Translations under genes and position numbers: made by a program | Notes under the pieces: generated by a model | Database searches by the model: none | Seen by the model: the letters and a program-made list of their open reading frames with translations, nothing else | What the model was told of the DNA's origin: nothing | NCBI RefSeq assembly: GCF_051401765.1 | Contig: NC_135068.1 | Coordinates: 434,001 to 498,000, forward strand | Length of the DNA: 64,000 nucleotides | Source of the DNA: Calliopsis andreniformis | Lineage: Eukaryota > Arthropoda > Insecta > Hymenoptera > Andrenidae | Reading direction: 5' to 3' | In this document: positions 36,681-50,400 of the stretch, piece by piece | Position numbering within the stretch: the stretch's first letter is position 1 | Layout: every line of letters begins with the position of its first letter

Positions 36681-38838
36681 GGAGCAACGCCATAGAGTGA
36701 AGTCTTGCTTGCCCGTAACGTAGAAATGTCCATTACTTTGACATCCGTTGCATCTGCTCCTGTCATACGTTCGCAAGCTTGTTGTATTTATTTTGTATTT
36801 TAATCATGTGGCGACGATTTCTAAGGCCCAAACTCATCCATCTGGTGAAGCAACGCCTTTGGTTGAAGCCTAGGTTTCCCAGAACGTTGAAATGACCGTT
36901 ACATTCATACTGGTAGCAATTATTCCTCTTATACGATTGAAAATCTGCTGTATTTATATTGTATTTTAATCCTCTGGCGTTGATTTCTAAGGTCCAAACT
37001 CATCCACCTGGTGAGGCAACGCCCTAGAGTGAAGCCTAGGTTGCCTCGAACGTAGAAATGACCATTACTTTTGCACTGGTTGCAATTATTCCTTTTATAC
37101 GATGGGAAATCTGTTGTGTTTATATTGTATTTTATGCTTCTGTCGTTGAGTTCTAAGGCCCAAACTATTCGATCTGGTGGAGCAGCGCCCTAGAGTGAGG
37201 CCTAGCTTGCCCGGAAGGTAGAAATGACCATTACCTTGACATCAGTTGCATCTGTTCCTGTCGTACGTTCGCAAACCTGTCGTATTTATTTTGTGTTCTA
37301 ATCATGTGGCGATGATTTCTAAGGACCAAACTCATCCGTCTGGTGAAGCAACGCCCTTGGTCGAAGCATAGGTTGCCCAGAACGTTGAAATGACCTTTTC
37401 GTTCACACTGGTAGCAATTATTCCTCTTATACGATTGAAAATCTGCTGTATTTATATTGTATTTTATGCTCCTGGCGATGACTTCTAAGGCCCTAACTAT
37501 TCTATATGGTGGAGCAACGCTCTAGAGTTAAGCCTAGGTTACCCGGAACGCAGAAATGACTGTTACTTTGACACCCGTTGCATCTGCCCCTGTCGTACGT
37601 TCCCAAACCTGTTGTATATATCTTGTATTTCAATCTTCTGGCGATGATTTCTAAGGTCCAAACTCATCCACCTGGAGAGGCAACACCCTAGAGCGAAGCC
37701 TACGATGCCCGGAACATAGAAATGACCATTACTGCCGCACTGGTTGCAATTACTCCTTTTATACGATGGGAAATCTGTTGTATTTATATTGTATTTTATG
37801 CTTCTGGCGTTGACTTCTAAGGTACTTACTATTCGATCTGGTGGAGCAACGACCTAGAGTGAAGCCTAGCTTGCCCGGAGCGTAGAAATGGCCATTACTT
37901 TGACATCCGTTGCATCTGCTCCTGTCATACGTTCGCAAGCTTGTTGTATTTATTTTGTATTTTAATCATGTGGCGATGATTTCTAAGGCCCAAGCTCATC
38001 CATCTGGTGAAGCAACGCCTTTGGTTGAAGCCTAGGTTTCCCAGAACGTTGAAATGACCGTTACATTCATACTGGTAGCAATTATTTCTCTTATACGATT
38101 GAAAATCTGCTGTATTTACATTGTATTTTATGCTTCTGACGTTGACTTCTAAGGCCCTAACTATTCGATCTGGTGGAGCAACACCCTAGAGTGAAGTATA
38201 GCTTGCCTGGAACGTAGAAATGACCATTACTTTGACATGCATTGCATCTGCTCCTTTCATACGTTCGCAAACCTGTTGTATTTGTTTTGTATTTTAATCA
38301 CGTGGCGATGATTTCTGAGGCCCAAACTCATCGATCTGGTGAAGCAACGCCCTCGGTTGAAGCCTGGCTTGCCCGGAACGCTGAAATGACCTTTACGTCC
38401 ACACTGGTAGCAATTATTCTTCTTATACGATTGAAAATCTGCTGTATTTATATTGTATTTTAATCCTCTGGCGTTGACTTCTAAGGCCCAAACTATTCGA
38501 TCTGGTGGAGCAGCGCCCTAGAGTGAGGCCTAGCTTGCCCGGAAGGTAGAAATGACCATTACTTTGACATCCGTTGCATCAATTCCTGTCGTACTTTCGC
38601 AAACCTGTTGTATTTATTTTGTATTTTAATCATGTGGCAATGATTTCTAAGGCCCAAACTCATGCATCTGGTGAAGCAACGCCGTTGGTTGAAGCCTAGG
38701 ATTCCCGGAACGTTGAAATGACCTTTACGTTCACACTGGTAGCAATTATTCCCCTTATACGATTGAAAATCTGCTGTATTTATATTGTATTTTATGCTCC
38801 CGGCGTTGACTTCTAAGGCCCTAACTCTTCGATCTGGT

Positions 38839-39004
38839 GGAGCAACGCCGTAGAGTGAAGGCTAGGTTGCCCGGAATGTAGAAATGCCCATTACTTCCAC
38901 ACTGATGGCAATTACTCCTTTTATTCAATTGAAAAACTGTTGAATTTGTATTGTATTTTATGCTTCTGGCGTTGACTTCTAAGGCCTTAACTATTCGATC
39001 TGGT
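38839..39004 (+). repeat. Exemplar D-class monomer (B-like subclass with palindrome)
   Basis: D occupies the B slot of the trimer when the preceding A monomer ends in a B-like way (TATGCTCC(T/C)GGCGTTGAC, then CTAACTCTTCGATCTGG). It is recognised by CAACGCCGTAGAGTGAAGGC, CCGGAATGTAGAAATG, CACACTGATGGCAATTACTC and TTTTATTCAATTGAAAAACT. It carries the perfect palindrome TTCAATTGAA. Examples lie near 9000, 16130, 24590, 35520, 45000, 54080 and 61870, so D is a stable subclass of the array and not a local mutant. Confidence 0.85.
38923..38945 (+). other. Palindrome and short inverted repeat in D monomers (exemplar)
   Basis: TTCAATTGAA at 38924-38933 is a perfect 10-bp palindrome. ATTCAA at 38923-38928 also pairs with TTGAAT at 38940-38945 across an 11-base gap. 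Both are present in essentially every D monomer and absent from typical A, B and C monomers, which have TATACGATTGAAAA, TATACGATGGGAAA and ATACGTTCGCAAAC at this place. Confidence 0.6.
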
Positions 39005-40106
39005 GGAGCAACGCCCTAGAGTGAAGCCTTGCTTGCCCGGAACGTAGAAATGACCATTACTTTGACATGCATTGCATCTGCTCCTTTCATACGTTCGCAA
39101 ACCTGATGTATTGATTTTGTATTTTAATCATGTGGCGATGATTTCTAAGGCCCAAACTCATCCATCTGGTGAAGCAACGCCCTTGGCTGAAGCCTAGGTT
39201 GCCCGGAACGTTGAAATGACCTTTACGTTCTCGCTGGTAGCAATTATTCCTCTTATACGATTGAAAATCTGCTGTATTTATATTGTATTTTAATCCTCTG
39301 GCGTTGACTTCTAAGGCCCAAACTATTCGATCTGGTGGAGCAGCGCCCTAGAGTGAGGCCTAGCTTGCCCGGAAGGTAGAAATGACCATTACTTTGACAT
39401 CCGTTGCATCTCTTCCTGTCGTACTTTCGCAAACCTGTTGTATTTATTTTGTATTTTAATCATGTGGCAATGATTTCTAAGGCCCAAACTCATGCATCTG
39501 GTGAAGCAACGCCGTTGGTTGAAGCCTAGGATTCCCGGAACGTTGAAATGACCTTTACGTTCACACTGGTAGCAATTATTCCCCTTATACGATTGAAAAT
39601 CTGCTGTATTTATATTGTATTTTATGCTCCCGGCGTTGACTTCTAAGGCCCTAACTCTTCGATCTGGTGGAGCAACGCCGTAGAGTGAAGGCTAGGTTGC
39701 CCGGAATGTAGAAATGCCCATTACTTTCTCACTGATGGCAATTGCTCCTTTGATTCAATTGAAAAACTGTTGCATTTAAATTGTATTTTATGCTTCTGGC
39801 GTTGAGTTCTAATGCCCTAACTATTCGATCTGGTGGACCAACGCCCTAGAGTGAAGCCTAGGTTGCCCGGAACGTAGAAATGACCATTACATTGAAATCC
39901 GTTGCATCTGCTCCAGTGATACGTTCGCAAACCTGATGTATTGATTTTGTATTTTAATCATGTGACGATGATTTCTAAGGCCCAAGCTCATCCATCCGGT
40001 GAAGCAACGCCCTTGGCTGAAGCCTAGGTTGCCCGCAACGTAGACATGACCTTTACGTTCACATTGGTAGCAATTATTCCTCTTATACGATTGAAAATCT
40101 GCTGTA

Positions 40107-43100
40107 TTTATATTGTACTTTATGCTCCTGGTGTTGACTTCTAAGGCCCTAACTATTCGATCTGGTGGAGCAACGCCCTAGAGTGTAGCTTAGCTTGCCC
40201 GGAACGTTGAAATGGCCATTACTTTGACATCCGTTGCATCTGCTCCTGTCATACGTTCGCAAACCTGTTGTATTTATTTTGTATTTTAATCATGTGGCGA
40301 TGATTTCTATGGCCCAAACTCATCGATCTGGTCCAGCAACGCCCTCCGTTGAAGCCTGGGTTGCCCAGGCCGCTGAAATGACCTTTACGTTCACACTGGT
40401 AGCAGTTATTCCTCTTATACGATTGAAAATCTGCTGTATTTATATTGTATTTTAATCCTCTGGCGTTGATTTCTAAGGTCCAAACTCATCCACCTGGTGA
40501 GGCAACGCCCTAGAGTGAAGCCTAGGTTGCCTCGAACGCAGAAATGACCATTACTTTCGCACTGGTTGCAATTATTCCTTTTATACGATGGGAAATCTGT
40601 TGTGTTTATACTGTATTTTATGCTTCTGTCGTTGACTTCTAAGGCCCAAACTATTCGATCTGGTGGAGCAGCGCCCTAGAGTGAGGCCTAGCTTGCCCGG
40701 AAGGTAGAAATGACCATTACTTTGACATCAGTTGCATCTGTTCCTGTCGTACGTTCGCAAACCTGTCGTATTTATTTTGTGTTCTAATCATGTGGCGATG
40801 ATTTCTAAGGACCAAACTCATCCGTCTGGTGAAGCAACGCCCTTGGTCGAAGCATAGGTTGCCCAGAACGTTGAAATGACCTTTTCGTTCACACTAGTAG
40901 CAATTATTCCTCTTATACGATTGAAAATCTGCTGTATTTATATTCTATTTTATGCTCCTGGCGATGACTTCTAAGGCCCTAACTATTCTATATGGTGGAG
41001 CAACGCCCTAGAGTTAAGCCTAGGTTACGCGGAACGCAGAAATGACCGTTACTTTGACACCCGTTGCATCTACCCCTGTCATACGTTCCGAAACCTGTTG
41101 TATTCGTTTTGTATTTTAATCACGTGCCGATGATTTCTGAGGCCCAAACTCATCCATCTGGTGAAGCAACGCCCCCGGTTGAAGCCTGGGTTGCCCGGAA
41201 CGCTGAAATGACCTTTACGTCCACACTGGTAGCAATTATTCCTCTTATACGATTGAAAATCTTCTGTATTTATATTGTATTTTAATCCTCTTGCGTTGAT
41301 TTCTAAGGCTCAAATCATACGCCTGGTGAGGCAACGCCCTAGAGTGAAGCCTAGGTTGCCCGGAACGTAGAAATGACCGTTACTTCCGCACTGGGTGCAA
41401 TTATTCCTTTTATACGATGGGAAATCTGTTGCATTTGTATTGTATTTTATGCTTCTGGCGTTGACTTCTAAGGCCCTAACTATTCGATGTGGTGGAGCAA
41501 CGCCCTAGAGTGAAGTATAGCTTGCCTGGAACGTAGAAAGACCATTACTTTGACATCCGTTGCATCAGCTCCAGTCATACGTTCGCAAACTTGTTGTATT
41601 TATTTTGTATTTTAATCATGTGGCGATGATTTCTAAGGCCCAAACCCATCCATCTGGTGAAGCAACGCCCTTGGCTGAAGCTTATGTTGCCCGGAACGCT
41701 GAAATGACCTTTACGTTCACACTGGTAGCAATTATTCCTCTTATACGATTGAAAATCTGCTGTACTTATATAATATTTTTTGCTCCTGGCGTTGACTTCT
41801 AGGGCCCTAACTCTTCGATCTGGAGGAGCAACGCCGTAGAGTCCAGACTACTTTGCCCGGAATGTAGAAATGGCCATTACCTTCACACTGATGGCAATTA
41901 CTCCTTTTATTCAATTGAAAAACTATTGAAGTTATATTGTATTTTATGCTTCTGGCGTTGACTTCTAAGGCCCTAACTATTCGATCTGGTGCAGCAGCAC
42001 CCTAGAGTGAAGCCTAGCTTGCCCGGAACGTAGAAATAGCCATTATTTTGACATCCATTGCATCTGCTCCTGTCATACGTTCGCATACCTGTTGCATTTA
42101 TTTTGTATTTTAATCATGTCGCGATGATTTCTCTGGCCCAGACTCATCCATCTGGTGAAGCAGCGCCTTTGGTTGAAGCCTAGGTTTCCCAGAACGTTGA
42201 AATGACCGTTACATTCATACTGGTAGCAATTATTCCTCTTATACGACTGAAAATCTGCTTTATTTATATTGTATTTTAATCCTCTGGCGTTGATTTCTAA
42301 GGTTCAAATCATCCACCTGGTGAGGCAACGCCCTAGAATGAAGCCTAGGTTGCCCGGAACGTAGAAATGACAGTTACTTTCGCAGTGGGTGCAATTATTC
42401 CTTTTACACGATGGGAAATCTGTTGTATTTAAATTGTATTTTATGCTTCTGGCGTTGACTTCTAAGGCCTTAGATATTCGATCTGGTGGAGCAACGCCAT
42501 AGAGTGAAGTCTTGCTTGCCCGTAACGTAGAAATGGCCATTACTTTGACATCCGTTGCATCTGCTCCTGTCATACGTTCGCAAGCTTGTTGTATTTATTT
42601 TGTATTTTAATCATGTGGCGACGATTTGTAAGGCCCAAACTCATCCATCTGGTGAAGCAACGGCTTTGGTTGAAGCCTAGGTTTCCCAGAACGTTGAAAT
42701 GACCGCTACATTCATACTGGTAGCAATTATTCCTCTTATACGATTGAAAATCTGCTGTATTTATATTGTATTTTATGCTCCTGTCGTTGACTTACAATGC
42801 CCTAACTCTTCGATCTGGTGGAGGAATGCAGTAGAGTGAAGCCTATGTTGCCCGGAATGTAGAAATGGCCATTACTTCCACACTGATGGTAATTACTCCT
42901 TTTATTCAATTGAAAAACTGTTGAAGTTATATTGTATTTTATGCTTCTGGCGTTGACTTCTAAGCCCCTAACTATTCGATCAGGTGCAGCAGCACCCGAG
43001 AGTGAAGCCTAGCTTGCCCGGAACGTAGAAGTAGCCATTACTTTGACATCCATTGCATCTGCTCCTGTCATACGTTCGCATACCTGTTGTATTTATTTTG

Positions 43101-43560
43101 TATTTTGATCATGTCGCGATGATTTCTCTGGCCCAGACTCATCCATCTGGCGAAGCAACGCCTTTAGTTGAAGCCTAGGTTTCCCAGAACGTTGAAATGA
43201 CCTTTACATTCATACTGGTAGCAATTATTCCTCTTATACGACTGAAAATCTGCTGTATTTATATTGTATTTTAATCCTCTAGCGTTGATTTCTAAGGTTC
43301 AAATCATCCACCTGGTGAGGCAACGCCCTAGAGTGAAGCCTATGTTGCCCGGAACGTAGAAATGACCATTACTTGCGCACTGGTTGCAATTATTCCTTTT
43401 ATACGATGGGAAATCTGTTGTATTTATATTGTATTTTATGCTTCTGGCGTTGACTTCTAAGGCCCTAACTATTCGATCAGATGGTGCAACGCCCTAGAGT
43501 GAAGCCTAGCTTGCACGGAACGTTGAAATGACCATTACTTTGACTACCGTTGCATCTGCT
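40107..43560 (+). repeat. Mosaic satellite segment
   Basis: It contains the second copies of the 21-monomer-spaced block (40406-41071) and of the interspersed block shared with 22641 and 55140 (41051-41565). It then has A'-D units with GTAGAGTCCAGACTAC, also found at 30390, 56425 and 60903. Several A monomers carry the TTGAAGCCTAGGTTTCCCAG variant. Satellite only. Confidence 0.85.
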
Positions 43561-46500
43561 TCTGTCATACGTTCGCTAACCTGTTGTATTTATTATGTAT
43601 TTTAATCATGTGGCGATGGTTTCTAAAGCCCAAACTCATCCATATGGTGAAGCAACACCCTTGGTTGAAGCCTAGGATGCCCGGAACGTTGAAATGACCT
43701 TTACGTTTACACTGGTAGCAATTATTCCTCTTATACGATTGAAAATCAGTTGCATTTGCATTGTATTTTATGCTCCTGGCGTTGACTTCTAAGGCCCTAA
43801 CTCTTCGATCCGGAGGAGCAACGATGCAGAGAGAAGGCTAGGTTGCCCGGAATGTAGGAATGGCCATTACTTTCATACCGATGGCAATTATTGCTTTTAT
43901 ACGATGGGAAATTCGTTGTATTTGTATTGTATTTTATGCTTCTGGCGTTGACTTCTAAGGCCCTAACTATTCGATCTGGAGGAGCAACACCCTAGAGTGA
44001 AGCCTAGCTTGCGCGGAACGTAGAAATGACCATTACTTTGACATCCGTTGCATCTGCTCCTGTCATACATTCGCTAACCTGTTGTATGTATTTTGTATTT
44101 TAATCATGTGGCGATGATTTCTAAGGTCCAAACCCATCCACCTAGTGAAGCAACGCCCTAGAGTGAAGCCTAGGTTGCCCGCACGTAGAAATGACCATTA
44201 CTTTCGCACTGTTTGCAATTATTCCTTTTATACGATGTGAAATTTGTTGTATTTATATTGTATTTTATGCTTCTGGCGTTGACCTCTAAGGCCCTAACTA
44301 TTCGATTTGGTGAAGCAACGCCCTAGAGTGAAGCCTAGCTTGCCCGGAACGTTGAAATGACCATTACTTTGATATCCGTTGCATCTGCTCCTGTCATACA
44401 TTCGCGAACCTGTTGTATTTATTTTGTATTTTATTCATGTGCCGATGATTTCTAACCCAAGCTCATCCAGCTGGAGAGGCAACGACCTTGGTTGAAGCCT
44501 AGGTTGCCCGGAACGTTGAAGTGACCTTTACGTTCACACAGGTAGCAATTATTCCTCTTATACGATCGAAAATCTGCTGTATTTCCATTGTATTTTATGC
44601 TTCTGACGTTGACTTCTAAGGCCTTAACTATTCGATCTGGTGGAGCAACGCCCTAGAGTGAAGCCTTGCTTGCCCGGAACGTAGAAATGACCATTACTTT
44701 GACATGCATTGCATCTGCTCCTTTCATACGTTCGCAAACCTGTTGTATTTGTTTTGTATTTTAATCATGTGGCGATGATTTCTGAGGCCCAAACTCATCC
44801 ATCTGGTGAAGCAACGCCCTCGGTTGAACCCTGGCTTGCCCGGAACGCTGAAATGACCTTTATGTCCACACTGGTAGCAATTATTCCTCTTATACGATTG
44901 AAAATCTGCTGTACTTATATAATATTTTTTGCTCCTGGCGTTGACTTCTAGGGCCCTAACTCTTCGATCTGGAGGAGCAACGCCGTAGAGTGAAGACTAC
45001 TTTGCCCGGAATGTAGAAATGGCCATTACTTTCACACTGATGGCAATTACTCCTTTTATTCAATTGAAAAACTGTTGAAGTTATATTGTATTTTATGCTT
45101 CTGGCGTTGACTTCTAAGGCCATAACTATTCGAACTGGTGCAGCAGCACCCGAGAGTGAAGCCTAGCTTGCCCGGAACGTAGAAATAGCCATTACTTTGA
45201 CATCCCTTGCATCTGCTCCTGTCATACGTTCGCATACCTGTTGTATTTATTTTATATTTTGATCATGTTGCTATGATTTCTCTGGCCCAGACTCATCCAT
45301 CTGGTGAAGCAACGCCTTTGGTTGAAGCCTAGGTTTCCCAGAACGTTGAAATGACCTTTACATTCATACTGGTGGCAATTATTCCTCTTATACGACTGAA
45401 AATCTGCTGTATTTATATTGTATTTTAATTCTCTGGCGTTGATTTCTAAGGTTCAAATCATCCACCTGGTGAGGCAACGCCCTAGAATGAAGCCTAGGTT
45501 GCCCGGAACGTAGAAATGACCGTTACTTCCGCACTGGTTGCAATTATTCCTTTTATACGATGGGAAATCTGTTGTATTTATATTGTATTTTATGCTTCTG
45601 GCGTTGACTTCTAAGGCCCTAGATATTCGATCGGGTGGAGCAACGCCATAGAGTGAAGTCTAGCTTGCCCGGAGCGTAGAAATGACCTTTGCTTTGACTT
45701 CCGTTGCACCTGCTCCTGTCATACGTTCGCAAACCTGTTGTATTTATTTTGTATTTTAATCATGTGGCGATGATTTCTAAGGCCCAAACTCAGCCATCTG
45801 GTGAAGCAACGCCCTTGGCTGAAGCCTAGGTTGCCCGGAACGTTGAAATGACCTTTACGTTCACACTGGTAGCAATTATTCCTCTTATACGATTGAAAAT
45901 CTGCTGTATTTATATTGTATTTTATGCTCCTGTCGTTGACTTACAATGCCCTAACTCTTCGATCTGGTGGAGGAATGCAGTAGAGTGAAGCCTATGTTGC
46001 CCGGAATGTAGAAATGGCCATTACTTCCACACTGATGGCAATTACTCCTTTTATTCAATTGAAAAACTGTTGAATTTGTATTGTATTTTATGCTTCTGGC
46101 GTTGACTTCTAAGGCCTTAACTATTCGATCTGGTGGAGCAACGCCCTAGAGTGAAGCCTTGCTTGCCCGGAACGTAGAAATGGCCATTACTTTGACATGC
46201 ATTGCATCTGCTCCTTTCATACGTTCGCAAACCTGTTGTATTTATTTTGTATTTTAATCATGTGGCGATGATTTCTGAGGCCCAAACTCATCCATCTGGT
46301 GAAGCAACGCCCTCGGTTGAAGCTTGGATTGCCCGGAACGCTGAAATGACCTTTACGTTCACACTGGTAGCAATTATTCCTCTTATACGATTGAAAATCT
46401 TCTGTATTTATATTGTATTTTAATCCTCTTGCGTTGATTTCTAATGCTCAAATCATACGCCTGGTGAGGCAACGCCCTAGAGTGAAGCCTAGGTTGCCCG

Positions 46501-47440
46501 GAACGTCGAAATGGCCATTACTTTGACATCCATTGCATCTGCTCCTGTCATACGTTCGCAAACCTGTTGTATTTATTTTGTATTTTAATCTTGTGGCGAT
46601 GATTTCAAAGGTACAAGCTCATCAACCTGGTGAGGCAGCACCCTAGAGCGAAGCCTAGGTTGCCCGGAACGTAGAAATGACCCTTACGTTCACACAGGTA
46701 GCAATTATTCCTCTTATACGATTGAAAATCTGCTGTATTTACATTGTACTTTATGCTTCTGGCGTTGACTTCTAAGGCCCTAACTATTCGATCTGATGGT
46801 GCAACGCCCTAGAGTGAAGCCTCGCTTCCCCGGAACGTTGAAATGACCATTACTTTGACTACGGTTGCATCTGCTCCTGTCATACGTTCGCATACCTGTT
46901 GTATTTATTTTGTATTTTAATCATGTCACGATGATTTCTCTGGCCCAGACTCATCTATCTGGTGAAGCAACGCCCTAGGGTGAAGCCTAGGTTGCCCGCA
47001 CGTAGAAATGACCATTACTTTCGCACTGGTTGCAATTATTCCTTTTATACGATGGGAATTCTGTTGTATTTATATTGTATTTTATGCTCCTGGCGTTGAC
47101 CTCTAAGGCCCTAACTATTCGATTTGGTGAAGCAACACCCTAGAGTGAAGTATAGCTTGCCTGGAACGTAGAAAGACCATTACTTTGACATCCGTTGCAT
47201 CAGCTCCAGTCATACGTTCGCAAACTTGTTGTATTTATTTTGTATTTTAATCATGTGGCGATGATTTCTAAGGCCCAAACTCATCCATCTGGTGAAGCAA
47301 CGCCCTTGGCTGAAGCCTATGTTTCCCGGAACGGTGAAATGACCTTTACGTTCACACTGGTAGCAATTATTCCTCTTATACAATTGAAAATCTGCTGTAC
47401 TTATATAATATTTTTTGCTCCTGGCGTTGACTTCTAGGGC
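43561..47440 (+). repeat. Mosaic segment built from two earlier neighbourhoods
   Basis: About 43560-44440 follows the 26985-27860 neighbourhood (GATGCAGAGAGAAGGCTAGG; ATACCGATGGCAATTATTGC). About 44620-45535 follows 25880-26815 (offset 18,737 bp; GTTGAACCCTGGCTTGCCCG). Two parts that lie in the reverse order upstream are thus joined here. About 45700-46500 resembles 57960-58430 and 28160-28870. The region ends in the AACTTGTTGTATTTATTTTG, GTACTTATATAATATTTTTT pair. Confidence 0.8.
46500..46515 (+). repeat. Single variant in the conserved core
   Basis: The core reads GGAACGTCGAAATGGCC here, whereas nearly all other monomers have GGAACGT(T/A)GAAATG. It also marks a switch from a B-type start to a C-type middle (GACATCCATTGCATCTGCTC), making the host monomer another B/C hybrid. 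Confidence 0.6.
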
Positions 47441-50400
47441 CCTAACTCCTCGATCTGGTGGAGCAGCGCCCTAGAGTGAAGCCTAGCTTGCCGGGAACGT
47501 AGAAGTGACCATTACTCTGACATCCGTTGCATCTGCTGCTGTCATACGTTCGCAAACCTGATGTATTTATTTTGCATTTTAATCATGTGGCGATGATTTC
47601 TAAGTCCCAAACACATGCGTCGGGTGAAGCAGCGCCCTTGGTTGAAGCCTAGGTTTCCCAGAACGTTGAAATGACCTTTACATTCATACTGGTAGCAATT
47701 ATTCCTCTTATACGACTGAAAATCTGCTTTATTTATATTGTATTTTATGCTCCTGGCGTTGACTTCTAAGGCACTAAATCTTCGATCTGGGCGAGCAACG
47801 CCGTAGAGTGAGGGCTATGTTGCCCGGAATGTAGAAATGGCCATTACTTTCACACTGATGGCGATTACACCTTTTATTCAATTGAAAAACTGTTGAATTT
47901 ATATTGTATTTTATGCTTCTGGCGTTGTGTTCTAAGGCCCTAACTATTCGATCTGGTGCAGCAGCGCCCTAGAGTGAAGCCTAGTTTGCCCGGAATGTAG
48001 AAATGACCATTACATTGACATCCGTTGCATCTGCACCTGTCATACGATCGCAAACCTGTTGTATTTATTTTGTATTTTAATCATGTGGCGATGATTTCAA
48101 AGGTCCAAACTCAGCCATCTGGTGAAGCAACGCACTCGGTTGAAGCCTGGGTTGCCCGGAACGCTGAAATGACCTTTACGTTCACACTGGTAGTAATTAT
48201 TACTCTTATACGATTGATAATCTGCTGTATTAATGTTGTATTTTATGCTCCTGGCGTTGACTTCTAAGGCACTAAATCTTCGATCTGGAGGAGTAACGCC
48301 GTAGAGTGACGGCTATGTTGCCCGGAATGTAGAAATGGCCATTACTTTCACACTTCTGGCAATTACACCTCTATTCAATTGAAAAACTGTTGAATTTATA
48401 CTGTATTTTATGCTTCTGGCGTTGAGTTCTAAGGCCCTAACTATTCGATCTGGTGGAGCAGTGCCCTAGAGTGAAGCCTAGGTTACCCGGAACGTAGAAA
48501 TGACCATTACTTTTACACCCGTGCATCTGCCCCTGTCGTACGTTCGCAAACCTGATGTATTTATTTTGTATTTTAATCATGTGGCGATGTTTTCTAAGGC
48601 TCAAGCTCATCCATCTGGTGAAGCAACGCACTTGGTTCAACCCTAGGTTTCCCAGAACGTTGAAATGACCTTTACGTTCACACTGGTAGCAATTATTCCT
48701 CTTATGCGATCGAAAATCTGCTGTATTTGTATTATATTTTATGCTCCTGGCGATGACTTCTAAGGCCCTAACTATTCCATCTGGTGGAGCAGCGCCCTGG
48801 AGTGATGCCTAGCTTGCCCGGAACGTTGAAATGGTCATTACTTTGACATCCGTTTCATCTGCTCCTGTCATATGTTCGCATACCTGTTGTATTTATTTTG
48901 TATTTTAACCATGTGGCGATGACTTCTAAGGCCCAAACTCATCCATCTGGTGAAGCAACGCACTTGGTTCAACCCTAGGTTTCCCAGAACGTTGAAATGA
49001 CCTTTACGTTCACACTGGTAGAAATTATTTCTCTTGTACGATTGAAAGTCTTCTGTGTTTATATTGTATTTTATGCTCCTGGCGTTGACTTCTAAGGCCC
49101 TAACTCTTCGATCTGGAGGACCAACGCCGTAGAGTGAAGGCTATGTTGCCCGGAATGTACAAATGACCATTACTTTCACACTGATGGCAATTACACCTCT
49201 ATTCAATTGAAAAACTGTTGAATTTATATTGTATTTTATGCTTCTGGCGTTGAGTTCTAAGGCCCTAACTATTCGATCTGGTGGAACAACGCCCTAGAGC
49301 GAAGCCTAGCTTGCCCGGAACGTAGAAATGGCCATTAGTTTGACATCCATTGCATCTGATCCTGTCATACGTTCGCATACCTGTTGCATTTATTTTGTAT
49401 TTTAATCATGTGGCGATGATTTCTACGGCCCAAACCCTTTCATCTGGTGCAGCAACGCCCTTGGCTGAAGCCTGGGTTGCCCGGAACGTTGAAATGACAT
49501 TTACGTTCACACTGGTAACAATTATTCCTCTTACACGATTGAAAATCTGCTGTATTTATATTGTATTTATTCCTCTGGCGTTGATTTCTAAGGTTCAAAT
49601 CATCCACCTAGAGAGGCAACGCCCTAGAGTGAAGCCTAGGTTGCCCGGAACGTAGAAATGACCATTACTTTCGCACAGGTTGCAATTATTCCTTTTATAC
49701 GATGGGAAATCTGTTGTATTTGTATTGTATTTTATGCTTCTGGCGTTGACTTCTAAGGCCCTAACTATGCGATTCGGTGGTGCAACGCCCTAGAGTGAAG
49801 CCTAGCTTGCCCGGAAAGTAGAAATGACCATTACTTTGACATCCGTTGCATCTGCTCCTGTCATACATTCGCAAACCTGATGTATCTATTTTGCATTTTA
49901 ATTATGTGGCGATGATTTCTAATTCCCAAACTCATCCATCTGGTGAAGCAACGCCCATGATTGAAGCCTAGGTTTCCCAGAACGTTGAAATGACGTTTAC
50001 GTTCTCACTGGTAGCAATTATTCCTCTGATACGATTGAAAATCTGCTGTATTCGTATTGTATTTTATGCTTCTGGCGTTGACTTCTAAGGCCCTAACAAT
50101 TCGATCTGGTGGTACAACGCCCTAGAGTGAAGCCTAGGTTGCCCGGAACGTAGAATTGACCATTACTTTGACACACGTTGCATCTGCCCCTGTCATACGT
50201 TCGCAAACCTGTTTAGCTTATTTTGTATTTTAACCATGTGGCGATGGTTTCTAAGGCCCAAACTCATCCATCTGGAGAAGCAACGCCCTTGGTTGAAGAC
50301 TAGGTTTCCCAGAACGTTGAAATGACCTTTACGTTCACACTTGTAGCAATTATTCCTCTTATGCGATCGAAAATCTGCTGTATTTGTATTATATTTTATG

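Larger units (their letters stand above)
34008..38245 (+). repeat. Mosaic satellite segment
   Basis: About 34490-35460 recurs 4,646 bp downstream at 39136-40106 (28 monomers), sharing TTCTCGCTGGTAGC, CAATTGCTCCTTTGATTC and GTAGACATGACC. About 36920-37585 recurs 3,486 bp downstream at 40406-41071 (21 monomers), sharing GGTTGCCTCGAACG, ACCTGTCGTATTTATTTTGT followed by GTTCTAATC, and TCTATATGGTGGAGC. The exemplar C-A-B trimer at 36184-36680 lies here. No gene or non-satellite insertion is seen. Confidence 0.85.
38246..40106 (+). repeat. Composite block: 15.1-kb-distant copy joined to a 4.6-kb-distant copy
   Basis: Positions 38246-39666 match 23155-24575. From about 39136 the sequence also matches 34490 onward, so the segment switches partner within the overlap and continues as a copy of about 34980-35460. 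Such partner switching is what gene conversion or repeated unequal exchange would leave. Differences include GGACCAACGCC at 39836 and AATGCCCTAAC near 39811. Confidence 0.8.

Noticed and set aside
48025..49655. Hydrophobic-looking 80-101-codon frames that might suggest small membrane proteins
   Set aside because: The hydrophobic character comes from the T-rich TTGTATTTATATTGTATTTT segment present in every monomer. The frames appear in dozens of drifting copies.
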